Assembly: GCA_050010255.1 (NCBI GenBank)
Contig: JBEKLJ010000081.1
Coordinates: forward strand, 1 to 14,140
DNA from: JBEKLJ01 sp050010255
Lineage (GTDB): Bacteria > Acidobacteriota > Terriglobia > Bryobacterales > Bryobacteraceae
DNA: 14,140 nucleotides
Reading direction: 5' to 3'
Made by a program: the position numbers and the translations under genes. This document shows, in pieces, positions 8,891 to 14,140 of the stretch. Under the pieces are notes generated by a model. The model searched no databases and was not told where the DNA came from. It saw nothing but the letters and a program-made list of their open reading frames with translations. Every line of letters begins with the position of its first letter. The stretch's first letter is position 1.

Positions 8891-9094
8891 TCAGTCCTTG
8901 TCCTTGGACTGCATGGCTTCGGCCCGAACGCCCATGATGCCTAAGGTGGGCGCCCAGATGCCGATCATGATCGCCATAGAGTGAGCTGTCTCCACCTCGT
9001 AGCCCAGACGGGGCGCAACCATGAACACGAAGAACGACAGAGCCATGGCAAACACCATGACCAGGTACCAGCGCTTTGGGTTGTTTTTCTTCAC
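8891..9094 (-). CDS. Small two-helix membrane protein, function unknown
   Basis: This is a 67-aa protein. After a basic N-terminus (MKKNNPKR) it has a hydrophobic helix at about 10-27, a short polar loop (about 28-38) with charged residues, a second hydrophobic stretch at about 39-57, and a charged tail ending KDKD. That predicts a hairpin membrane protein; by the positive-inside rule the N-terminus would be cytoplasmic. Support for it being real includes a GTG start with GGTGGAG four bases upstream, a consensus TATAAT 41 bases before the start, and amino-acid composition unlike antisense noise. It is transcribed away from the 512-aa gene at 9313 and stands apart from yggS (142-bp gap). I do not recognise the family and infer no function. 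Confidence 0.65.
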   Translation of the reverse strand: MKKNNPKRWYLVMVFAMALSFFVFMVAPRLGYEVETAHSMAIMIGIWAPTLGIMGVRAEAMQSKDKD

Positions 9095-9103
9095 TTTGCT
9101 CCA

Positions 9104-9115
9104 CCTCGATCGAGG
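9104..9115. promoter_or_regulatory. 12-bp perfect palindrome overlapping the RBS of the small membrane protein gene
   Basis: CCTCGATCGAGG reads the same on both strands. It lies between the TATAAT box and the GTG start of the gene at 9094, and its inner edge overlaps the purine-rich ribosome-binding stretch. It could be an operator half-site pair or a short RNA hairpin that masks the RBS. Chance cannot be excluded for 12 bases. Confidence 0.35.
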
Positions 9116-9134
9116 GACAGTAAACTTCGCGGTG

Positions 9135-9140
9135 ATTATA
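9135..9140 (-). promoter_or_regulatory. Consensus -10 box for the small membrane protein gene
   Basis: On the minus strand this reads TATAAT, a perfect sigma-70-type -10 hexamer, 41 bases upstream of the GTG at 9094 and in a leader of sensible length. At 17-bp spacing the -35 position reads ACCACA, which matches the consensus TTGACA at only three positions. The perfect box stands out in such GC-rich DNA. Confidence 0.45.
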
Positions 9141-9312
9141 TCCGAGAAGCGGGAAGCTGTGGTCTGAAATGTGGAGGTCCGGAGGGGCCAGTCGTACTAG
9201 TACCCCCGATCCGTAGCCTTAATCGTGCCGCGGGCGGGTGACGAGTCCGGCTCCGGGGCCCCGTATCAATGCCCGTTGAGAAACTCCCGCGCCGGCGGCA
9301 CCTCAGTTATGA

Positions 9313-10851
9313 ATGCCTGCCGGGGAGCCCGATCTCGGAGTCGCAATCGAGCGCTTTCTCGCCACTGCCCGCACACCCGCGCTGCTTGAACCCGGCGAAG
9401 ACCAGTTCGCCCTGGCTGAGGGCCAGTACGAGCTTCAGCGCCGCGGCGGCCGGGTCGTCATCCAGGTGTGGGACGACACGCGGAACCTGGTCCGTCGCGT
9501 GCTCGCCGTGCGCGAGGAACGGCCGGGCAGGCTGGCGCTGACGGTGGAGCGCTTCGCCAGACAGCAGGGGCAGGTGCTGCTGCTCGATCTGGCCCGCTCC
9601 AAGCCCGCCGAGGAGCGTCGCGGGGCGCGGCTGGTGTTTCGCGAGCAGTTCCGCCGCTCGCTGCTGCGCCAGTTCCCCGGCTGGCAGGTGGCGGAGCTGA
9701 GCACCGAGCCAAACCTGGAGGAGAGCCTGTCGCCCGCTTACGCGCGGGCGCTCGTGAAGAAGGGTGCATCGGGTCTGGCCGCGCTGGCCGCGCCGCCGGA
9801 GCCGGGCTCCGCCGCCGGCGCGCTCACCTTCGGCCTGATCTGGCTCGACTACCTGCGGAGGCGCGAGCGAAGACTCACGGTCGAGGGGCTGGCGCTCTTC
9901 CTGCCGCAGGCCGAGGCCCGCTCGATCTACCTCCGGCTTCCGTTCCTGAACCCGAACGCCGCGCGATACATGCCCTTCGTCTACTCGCCGGAGGGCTACG
10001 AGGACCGGCTGGACCCGGCGGACTGCGGGAACCTCGACACCCAGCTCGACCCCGTCTCCCACCTGAGCCAGGCCTCCCCGCCACGCGCGGCCGCCTGGGT
10101 CGAGCGGTTGTGCGGCCTGCCGTTCGTCGAGCGGGTTGCTCTGAACGGCGGCGCCGTGAGCCTGCGCGTGCGCGGACTGGAGGTCGCGCGGGGGACCCAG
10201 AGGGGCCTGGTCTTCGGGCTGGAGCAAAGGCAGGCGGCGGGCGAGGGCAGTCTCGCCGAGATCGAGGAGTTGGCGCGCGAAGTCGCGCTGCGCCGCTCGG
10301 CCAGCGCGGCCGATCGCGACAGTCCACTCTACCGGCTCCAGCCGGAGGCGTGGCTGGAATCGCAGGTACGCGGGCATATAGAGCACATCGATTCATCGCT
10401 TTACCCAAGCCCGGTCTACGGCCAGGTGCCGGCCCTGGCCGGAGGTGAGCGGGGCGTCATCGATCTGCTGGCGGCGGACCGCCATGGCCGCCTCGCCGTG
10501 ATCGAACTGAAAGCGTCGGAAGACATCCACCTGCCCCTGCAGGCCCTCGACTACTGGATGCGCGTGAAATGGCACGCCGAGCGCGGCGAGTTCAGCGAGC
10601 GCGGCTACTTTCCGGGCATCGCGCTGCGCCCGGACCCCCCGCGGCTCGTGCTGATCGCGCCGGCCCTCGAGTTCCATCCGAAGACCGAGACCATCTTGCG
10701 GTTCTTCGCGCCCGAAATCGACGTGGAGCGCATCGGCCTCGGAGCGGACTGGCGGAAGAGGCCGGCGGTGATGTTCCGGGTGGCGGGCGCGCGGCGGCCT
10801 GTCTGCGACAATGGCAGGCCGGATCCGCGGCTGGTTCGGGGTGGTCCCTGA
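9313..10851 (+). CDS. Uncharacterised protein with C-terminal RecB-like PD-(D/E)XK nuclease motif
   Basis: This is a 512-aa soluble protein with no signal peptide or membrane helix. I do not recognise the first 330 residues, which are Arg-rich and contain VVIQVWDDTRNLVRRVLAV, RSIYLRLPFLNPNAARYMP and other conserved-looking segments. The C-terminal part (about 337-440) resembles a restriction-endonuclease fold: a helix with E345 and E349, then GVIDLLA (D384), a short turn, AVIELKA (E398-x-K400), and LPLQALDYW giving QxxxY (Q410/Y414), as in RecB-family nucleases. The order and spacing (D, about 14 residues, ExK, about 10 residues, QxxxY) are right for the fold. The role could be DNA repair or processing, but no helicase, ATPase or methylase is adjacent. 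The ATG at 9313 has only a weak RBS. The last 15 or so residues are basic and variable-looking. Function is inference; the motifs are seen. Confidence 0.75.
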   Translation: MPAGEPDLGVAIERFLATARTPALLEPGEDQFALAEGQYELQRRGGRVVIQVWDDTRNLVRRVLAVREERPGRLALTVERFARQQGQVLLLDLARSKPAEERRGARLVFREQFRRSLLRQFPGWQVAELSTEPNLEESLSPAYARALVKKGASGLAALAAPPEPGSAAGALTFGLIWLDYLRRRERRLTVEGLALFLPQAEARSIYLRLPFLNPNAARYMPFVYSPEGYEDRLDPADCGNLDTQLDPVSHLSQASPPRAAAWVERLCGLPFVERVALNGGAVSLRVRGLEVARGTQRGLVFGLEQRQAAGEGSLAEIEELAREVALRRSASAADRDSPLYRLQPEAWLESQVRGHIEHIDSSLYPSPVYGQVPALAGGERGVIDLLAADRHGRLAVIELKASEDIHLPLQALDYWMRVKWHAERGEFSERGYFPGIALRPDPPRLVLIAPALEFHPKTETILRFFAPEIDVERIGLGADWRKRPAVMFRVAGARRPVCDNGRPDPRLVRGGP

Positions 10852-10960
10852 GCGCCTGCCCCCCCCGCAGGTACATCCGACAGCCGGGCGACGTCGATTG
10901 CCGCCGACGCTTGCCGTAGCGCGGGCACTCGTGCCTGCCGCGTCGCCACTCCTGGCCACG

Positions 10961-11043
10961 CAAGGCGAGTGCGGGGACCTGCCCGGGAAGCGTTGTGCCA
11001 GACGTCGGCTAAAGCCGACGCTTCAAGCTGAAGCTCGCGCCAC
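10961..11043 (+). repeat. Composite intergenic repeat, copy B (compact form)
   Basis: 10964-11010 matches copy A near 6934-6981 in inverse orientation. Two perfect stems then follow in tandem: CGTCGGCT (11003-11010) with AGCCGACG (11013-11020), and GCTTCA (11020-11025) with TGAAGC (11029-11034). The stretch ends TCGCGCCAC (11035-11043), also found in copy A. Just upstream is another small hairpin, GGCAC (10924-10928) with GTGCC (10931-10935). The whole 10852-11109 gap is therefore rich in palindromes and holds no recognisable gene. I recall similar repeats in Acidobacteriota genomes but cannot verify that here. Confidence 0.75.
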
Positions 11044-11112
11044 GACCCGCCACGCTACCATGGGAAGACCGGGCCGGCGGTTGCCCCCAGCCCGGCTACC
11101 GGGAGGCGCATG

Positions 11113-11697
11113 ATGCGTGTTCGATTCCTGCTTGCGGCGATGGCCGCTGTCTCACTGGGATGGGGCGCCGAGCAGCGCCTCGTCGAGGGCAATCCCGACA
11201 GCGCGGTCCGGGTGATCGTGTTCGAAGACTTGCAGTGTCCGGATTGCGCCGTCTTCCGGCAAATGCTCGACGAAAAGCTGCTGCCGAAGTACGCCGCCAA
11301 GGTCGCTTTCGAGCACCGCGACTTTCCGCTCGCCCGGCACGCTTGGGCGCGCAAGGCGGCCATCGCGGCGCGGTTCTTTGAGGAGACCAGCGCGGAGCTG
11401 GCCATCCGCTACCGGCGCGAAGCCCTGCGCTCGATCGGGGAGACCACGCCGGAGAACTTCAGCCAGCGGCTGGCGGCGTTCGCGAAGGCCAACGGCATCG
11501 ACCCGCAGCGCGCCCTGGCCGCGCTCGGCGATGCGCGGCTCGCCTCCGCGGTCGAGCGCGATTTCCAGGACGGCGTGGCGCGCGGCGTCGCGCATACGCC
11601 CACGGTGTTCGTCGATGGCGCTCCGTTCGTCGAGACGTTCACCTTTGAGGAGCTGGTCAAGGCGATCGACGCCGCGCTCGCCCAGGCCGCCCAGTAA
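11113..11697 (+). CDS. Exported DsbA-like thioredoxin-fold protein (CPDC active site)
   Basis: This is a 194-aa envelope protein of the DsbA / Thioredoxin_4 type, expected to form, isomerise or reduce disulfides outside the cytoplasm. The N-terminus is a signal peptide: basic MRVR, a hydrophobic LLAAMAAVSLG core, and a likely cleavage near GWGAEQ. After it comes VIVFEDLQCPDCAVF with the redox pair C42/C45, then the helical insertion, and HTPTVFVDG with the conserved cis-proline P163 expected opposite the active site. There are no other cysteines. Two adjacent ATGs are possible (11110 or 11113); GGAGG at 11102-11106 is six bases from the second, which I prefer. The SDR gene follows after 13 bp, so the two are likely co-transcribed, though their jobs are not obviously linked. 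No dsbB or vkor partner is in view. Direction of catalysis is inference. Confidence 0.88.
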   Translation: MRVRFLLAAMAAVSLGWGAEQRLVEGNPDSAVRVIVFEDLQCPDCAVFRQMLDEKLLPKYAAKVAFEHRDFPLARHAWARKAAIAARFFEETSAELAIRYRREALRSIGETTPENFSQRLAAFAKANGIDPQRALAALGDARLASAVERDFQDGVARGVAHTPTVFVDGAPFVETFTFEELVKAIDAALAQAAQ

Positions 11698-11710
11698 CGG
11701 AATCGGAATC

Positions 11711-12448
11711 GTGGAAAAACCAGTTGCCATCGTCACCGGAGCGAGCCGCGGAATCGGGCGCGGCATCGCCACTGAGCTGGCGCGCACGCACCGCGTTATC
11801 GGGACTTACGGGGCACGGCAGGACGCGGCCGAGTCGCTCAAGACCGAGACCGGCGCCGAGATCTTCCGCTGCGACGTCGGCGCGCGCGCCGACCGCGAAG
11901 CGCTCATGGCCTTCGCGCGCGAGCGCTTCGGCCGGCTCGACCTGCTCGTCAACAACGCCGGCATGGCGCCCCGCGTGCGCCGGGACATTCTAGAAGCCAC
12001 CGAAGAGAGCTTCGACGAACTGATCGCCGTCAACCTCAAGGGTCCGTACTTTCTCACCCAGCTCGCCGCCCGCTGGATGGTGGAGCAGGGCGAGGGCCGG
12101 ATCGTCTTTGTCACGTCGGTTTCCGCCTATGCGGCTTCGGTGAACCGCGGCGAGTACTGCATCTCCAAGGCGGGGCTGAGCATGGCGGTCGCGCTGTGGG
12201 CCCAGCGGCTGGCCGGCTGCGGGGTCAAGGTGTTCGAGATCCGGCCCGGCATCGTCCGCACCGACATGATCGCGGCGGTCGAGAAGATTTACGAGGAGAG
12301 GATCGCCGCGGGCCTGCTGCCTCAGGGGCGGATGGGCGAGCCGCGCGATGTCGCCCTCGCGGTGCGCGCCATCGCTGACGGTTTGCTGGACTACTCAACC
12401 GGCCAGGTGGTCAACGTCGACGGTGGATTCCACCTGCGGAGTTTGTAG
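11711..12448 (+). CDS. Short-chain dehydrogenase/reductase, FabG-like (3-ketoacyl-ACP reductase type)
   Basis: This is a 245-aa classical SDR that would catalyse NAD(P)H-dependent reduction or oxidation of a carbonyl/hydroxyl group in the cytoplasm. It has TGASRGIG (9-16) for the cofactor, NNAG (81-84), catalytic S136, and the YxxxK pair Y149/K153 in EYCISKAG. RPGIVRTDM and the C-terminal TGQVVNVDGGFHL are standard. The GTG start lies 13 bp after the DsbA-like gene's stop and directly precedes the first strand; upstream GGAATCGGAATC is a poor RBS, so coupling is plausible. Proteins like this are often named 3-ketoacyl-ACP reductase, but many are sugar or secondary-metabolite dehydrogenases; the substrate is unknown. 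Oddly, the last 19 codons plus stop are repeated just downstream. Confidence 0.9.
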   Translation: MEKPVAIVTGASRGIGRGIATELARTHRVIGTYGARQDAAESLKTETGAEIFRCDVGARADREALMAFARERFGRLDLLVNNAGMAPRVRRDILEATEESFDELIAVNLKGPYFLTQLAARWMVEQGEGRIVFVTSVSAYAASVNRGEYCISKAGLSMAVALWAQRLAGCGVKVFEIRPGIVRTDMIAAVEKIYEERIAAGLLPQGRMGEPRDVALAVRAIADGLLDYSTGQVVNVDGGFHLRSL

Positions 12449-12472
12449 GGGTCGATCATGATCGACCCCTAC
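12445..12472. other. Perfect 28-bp palindrome spanning the SDR stop codon
   Basis: The 14 bases at 12445-12458 (GTAGGGGTCGATCA) are exactly complementary in inverse order to 12459-12472. The palindrome includes the TAG stop and ends at the start of the duplicated tail. A weaker version (GATCAATCCTGATC) follows the second unit at 12529-12542. As RNA it could fold into a near-loopless stem; with no T tract it is not a standard terminator. It may be a binding site for a dimeric protein or a mobile short palindrome. Confidence 0.75.
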
Positions 12473-12526
12473 TCGACCGGCCAGGTGCTCAACGTCGACG
12501 GCGGCTTCCACCTGCGCACCTTGTAA
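12469..12526 (+). pseudogene. Duplicated C-terminal fragment of an SDR gene
   Basis: In the SDR frame this region encodes YSTGQVLNVDGGFHLRTL and then TAA (12524-12526), a near-copy of the real SDR C-terminus. There is no Rossmann domain or catalytic triad with it, so it is a remnant rather than an enzyme. An ATG at 12458-12460 would give a 22-aa peptide, and read-through of the TAG at 12446-12448 would append 26 residues; neither has visible support such as an RBS. Confidence 0.7.
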
Positions 12527-12569
12527 GGATCAATCCTGATCGACCCCTGCCCGTGCGACAAGCCCGTGC

Positions 12570-12575
12570 TATAAC
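12570..12575 (+). promoter_or_regulatory. Possible -10 box upstream of the MFS gene
   Basis: TATAAC lies 35 bases before the ATG at 12611 and sits in the loop of a CCCGT (12563-12567) / ACGGG (12573-12577) inverted repeat. At 17-bp spacing the -35 position reads CTGCCC, a poor match. It is plausible as the start of a separate transporter transcript, but weak. Confidence 0.3.
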
Positions 12576-12610
12576 GGGACGGTGCGTTTTTCGCAAGGCG
12601 CGACTCATCC

Positions 12611-13861
12611 ATGAAGAAGGTCTTCTACGGCTGGTGGGTGGTGGCCGCGGCCTTTCTCACCTTTGGTCTCTCGGTCGGCCTGCCCTACTACAACATCCCT
12701 TTCTTCTACGACTACTTTGAAGCGGCCTACCACTGGCGGCGCGTGGACATTACGCGCGGGTTCTTCTATGCGACGCTGCTGACTCTCTGGGTGGGTCCGG
12801 TCCTGATTCCCCGCTTCAGCCCTCGCAAACTGATCCTGGCGGGTACCGCGCTGACCTGCACCGCATTCCTGTGGTGGGGGAACATGGGCCCGAGCATCTG
12901 GGTTTACTGGGGCATCTGGGTCATCTACGCGACGGGTTACTTCCTGTCCGGGCCGATCCCGCACCAGATCATCATCTCGAACTGGTTCCGGAAGAACCGC
13001 GGCAAGGCGATGGGAGTGCTGTATGTCGGTGTGGGCGTGGTGGGGTCCCTGGGCGCCAGGCTGGTAAGGCCGCTCACCGAGTCGCTGGACTTCCACAAGG
13101 CGCTCATGGTTATGGGCGGCCTGGTCCTGCTGGCGTGGCCGCTGGCTCTTCTGACGCTGCGCGACAAGCCGGCCGAAAAGGGCCTCTATCCGGACGGGGC
13201 CGCGACGCCGCCCGCGGAGATTTCCGCCCAGCCGTGCAGCTTTCGGTACCTGACCAGCAGGTATTCGTTCTGGCTGCTGGTCGTCGGCAGCATGTGCTCG
13301 ATCGGCTCGATCGGGGCCGTGAATTTCCTGATGAAGTTCGTCTTCAAGGGGAACATGGACCCGCATCTCGGCAACGCGCAGGGACTGCTCGATTCGACCT
13401 GGGAATTCGCCCAGGCGGCCATCCTGCTTTCGAGCATCGGGGGGCGGCTCCTCATCGGCGGCCTCTCGGACCAGTTCGCGAAGAAATGGGTGATGGCGGT
13501 AAGCTACTTCCTTTCCGCCATCACGATTCCCCTGCTGCTCGCCGTCCACCCGCCGGCGCATCCGTGGGTGTTTGCGATCCTGTTCGGCTTCGCCATGGGC
13601 GCCGACTACATGCTGATCCCGCTGATGGCGGCCGAGCAGTTCGGAGTGAACTCGCTCGCGCGCGCGATGGCCATCATTCTGCCGGCGAATACCATCAGCC
13701 AGACGGGATTTCCGGTGCTCACGTCGCTCCTCCAGGAGCATTTCCAGAGCTACACCACGCCCATGTACATCGTATTCGCGGTGGGCATCCTGAGCGGTGT
13801 TGCGATTGCGCTGCTGCCGAAGCCGGATTTGCCTGGCGCGCGGGAGGTTCCTGCCGGCTAA
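12611..13861 (+). CDS. Major facilitator superfamily transporter
   Basis: This is a 416-aa polytopic inner-membrane protein with about 12 hydrophobic helices in two six-helix halves separated by a polar loop around residues 185-215. MFS loop signatures are visible: NWFRKNRGKAMG after helix 4, as in OFA/monocarboxylate-type carriers, and GGRLLIGGLSDQFAKKW between helices 8 and 9 as the second-half copy of motif A. It starts MKKVFYGWWVVAAAFLTFG, an opening common in the oxalate/formate antiporter-like group. Substrates there are small organic anions, but the specific cargo is unknown. The RBS is weak (AAGG, 12 bases upstream). It sits 162 bp after the SDR gene, beyond the duplicated tail, and may be transcribed separately. 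Its TAA overlaps the stop codon of the converging flavoprotein gene. Confidence 0.88.
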   Translation: MKKVFYGWWVVAAAFLTFGLSVGLPYYNIPFFYDYFEAAYHWRRVDITRGFFYATLLTLWVGPVLIPRFSPRKLILAGTALTCTAFLWWGNMGPSIWVYWGIWVIYATGYFLSGPIPHQIIISNWFRKNRGKAMGVLYVGVGVVGSLGARLVRPLTESLDFHKALMVMGGLVLLAWPLALLTLRDKPAEKGLYPDGAATPPAEISAQPCSFRYLTSRYSFWLLVVGSMCSIGSIGAVNFLMKFVFKGNMDPHLGNAQGLLDSTWEFAQAAILLSSIGGRLLIGGLSDQFAKKWVMAVSYFLSAITIPLLLAVHPPAHPWVFAILFGFAMGADYMLIPLMAAEQFGVNSLARAMAIILPANTISQTGFPVLTSLLQEHFQSYTTPMYIVFAVGILSGVAIALLPKPDLPGAREVPAG

Positions 13862-14140
13862 CCCGCCGAGCGCGACAGGTATCCGTCGATCAGCCGGGCG
13901 GCGCGGGCGCCCTCAGCCACCGCCGCGACCACGGTGCTTCCGCCGTTGACGATGTCGCCCGCGGCGAAGACGCCGGGCCGGGTCGTTTCAAAGCCGCCCT
14001 CGAGCGTGCAGATTCGGCCGTCGGGCGTGAGCGCCACTCCGGGCAGCGCGGCGGCCAGCTCGTCGTCGATCTGCTGCCCGATGGCCTCGACCACAAGGTC
14101 GGCTGGGAGCACGTGCTCGGTGCCGGGGATTGCCTCGGGC
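13858..14140 (-). CDS. GltD/PreT-like FAD-dependent NAD(P) oxidoreductase, C-terminal fragment (gene continues past the window)
   Basis: Only the last 93 or so codons are in view; the start lies beyond 14140. The fragment reads VVEAIGQ, then LTPDGRI, TTRPGVFAAGDIVNGGS and TVVAAVAEGARAARLIDGYL. This is the FAD-binding end of the pyridine-nucleotide-disulfide oxidoreductase family used by glutamate synthase small subunits (GltD), PreT and related electron-transfer subunits. GD in FAAGD contacts FAD, and the helix after it packs on the flavin. Which member it is cannot be decided without the N-terminal iron-sulfur region and neighbours. An internal ATG at 14112 is not the real start, because the conserved frame continues upstream. 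The stop TAG (13860-13858) overlaps the MFS stop on the other strand. Confidence 0.85.
   Translation of the reverse strand, partial: PEAIPGTEHVLPADLVVEAIGQQIDDELAAALPGVALTPDGRICTLEGGFETTRPGVFAAGDIVNGGSTVVAAVAEGARAARLIDGYLSRSAG

Larger units (their letters stand above)
12391..12546 (+). repeat. Two tandem 78-bp units covering the SDR 3' end
   Basis: Unit 1 (12391-12468) is the SDR gene's final codons, stop and trailer. Unit 2 (12469-12546) repeats it at 67 of 78 positions by my comparison. The period is 26 codons, so the frame is kept. The coding part changes mostly at third positions (VVNVDGG becomes VLNVDGG and LRSL becomes LRTL), and each unit ends with its own stop (TAG, then TAA) and a GATCGACCC trailer. 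Confidence 0.85.

Noticed and set aside
12458..12526. A 22-aa microprotein starting at the ATG inside the palindrome
   Set aside because: There is no ribosome-binding site, the start is buried in a perfect stem, and the sequence is explained as a duplicated SDR tail.
12605..13741. A 378-codon minus-strand open frame opposite the MFS gene
   Set aside because: It is highly charged and repetitive in composition, typical of the complement of a membrane-protein gene. The plus strand encodes a clear 12-helix transporter.

Overview
The window is GC-rich (about two thirds G+C by eye), densely coded bacterial DNA. A folate-dependent tRNA methyltransferase (TrmFO), a full-length ComEC, an Ino1-type inositol-phosphate synthase and frequent GTG/TTG starts occur together with palindromic intergenic repeats. 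The mix fits an Acidobacteriota genome, perhaps the Solibacter/Bryobacter side. That placement is an inference from gene content and remembered repeat style; no rRNA or other definitive marker is present.

Layout. (1) 143-4202, plus strand: trmFO, then comEC. The 217-bp gap between them carries a small hairpin and a 78-bp imperfect inverted repeat. (2) 4243-6627, minus strand: a two-gene unit, an inositol-3-phosphate-synthase family protein followed after 9 bp by an extended-SDR NAD-dependent epimerase/dehydratase. (3) 6628-6985: the longest gene-free stretch (358 bp), half of which is a composite repeat. (4) 6986-8748, minus strand: a YggS/PLPBP-type PLP homeostasis gene whose stop overlaps the GTG start of a group-1 (GT4) glycosyltransferase. 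(5) 8891-9094, minus strand: a 67-residue two-helix membrane protein with a consensus TATAAT box and a 12-bp palindrome over its ribosome-binding region. (6) 9313-10851, plus strand: a 512-aa protein of unknown role whose C-terminus looks like a RecB-type PD-(D/E)XK nuclease domain. (7) 10961-11043: a second copy of the composite repeat, in the opposite orientation. (8) 11113-12448, plus strand: an exported DsbA-like thioredoxin-fold protein, then an SDR oxidoreductase 13 bp later. The 3' end of the SDR gene is tandemly duplicated with a 78-bp period and linked by a perfect 28-bp palindrome that includes the stop codon. (9) 12611-13861, plus strand: an MFS transporter. Its stop codon overlaps the stop of a convergent, truncated GltD/PreT-like flavoprotein gene that runs off the right edge.

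Most genes are housekeeping or general metabolism (tRNA modification, DNA uptake, inositol phosphate, cofactor homeostasis, redox, transport), and I see no defence island, prophage, IS element or CRISPR array. The least ordinary items are the putative PD-(D/E)XK protein, the duplicated SDR tail with its palindrome, and the two copies of the composite intergenic repeat.
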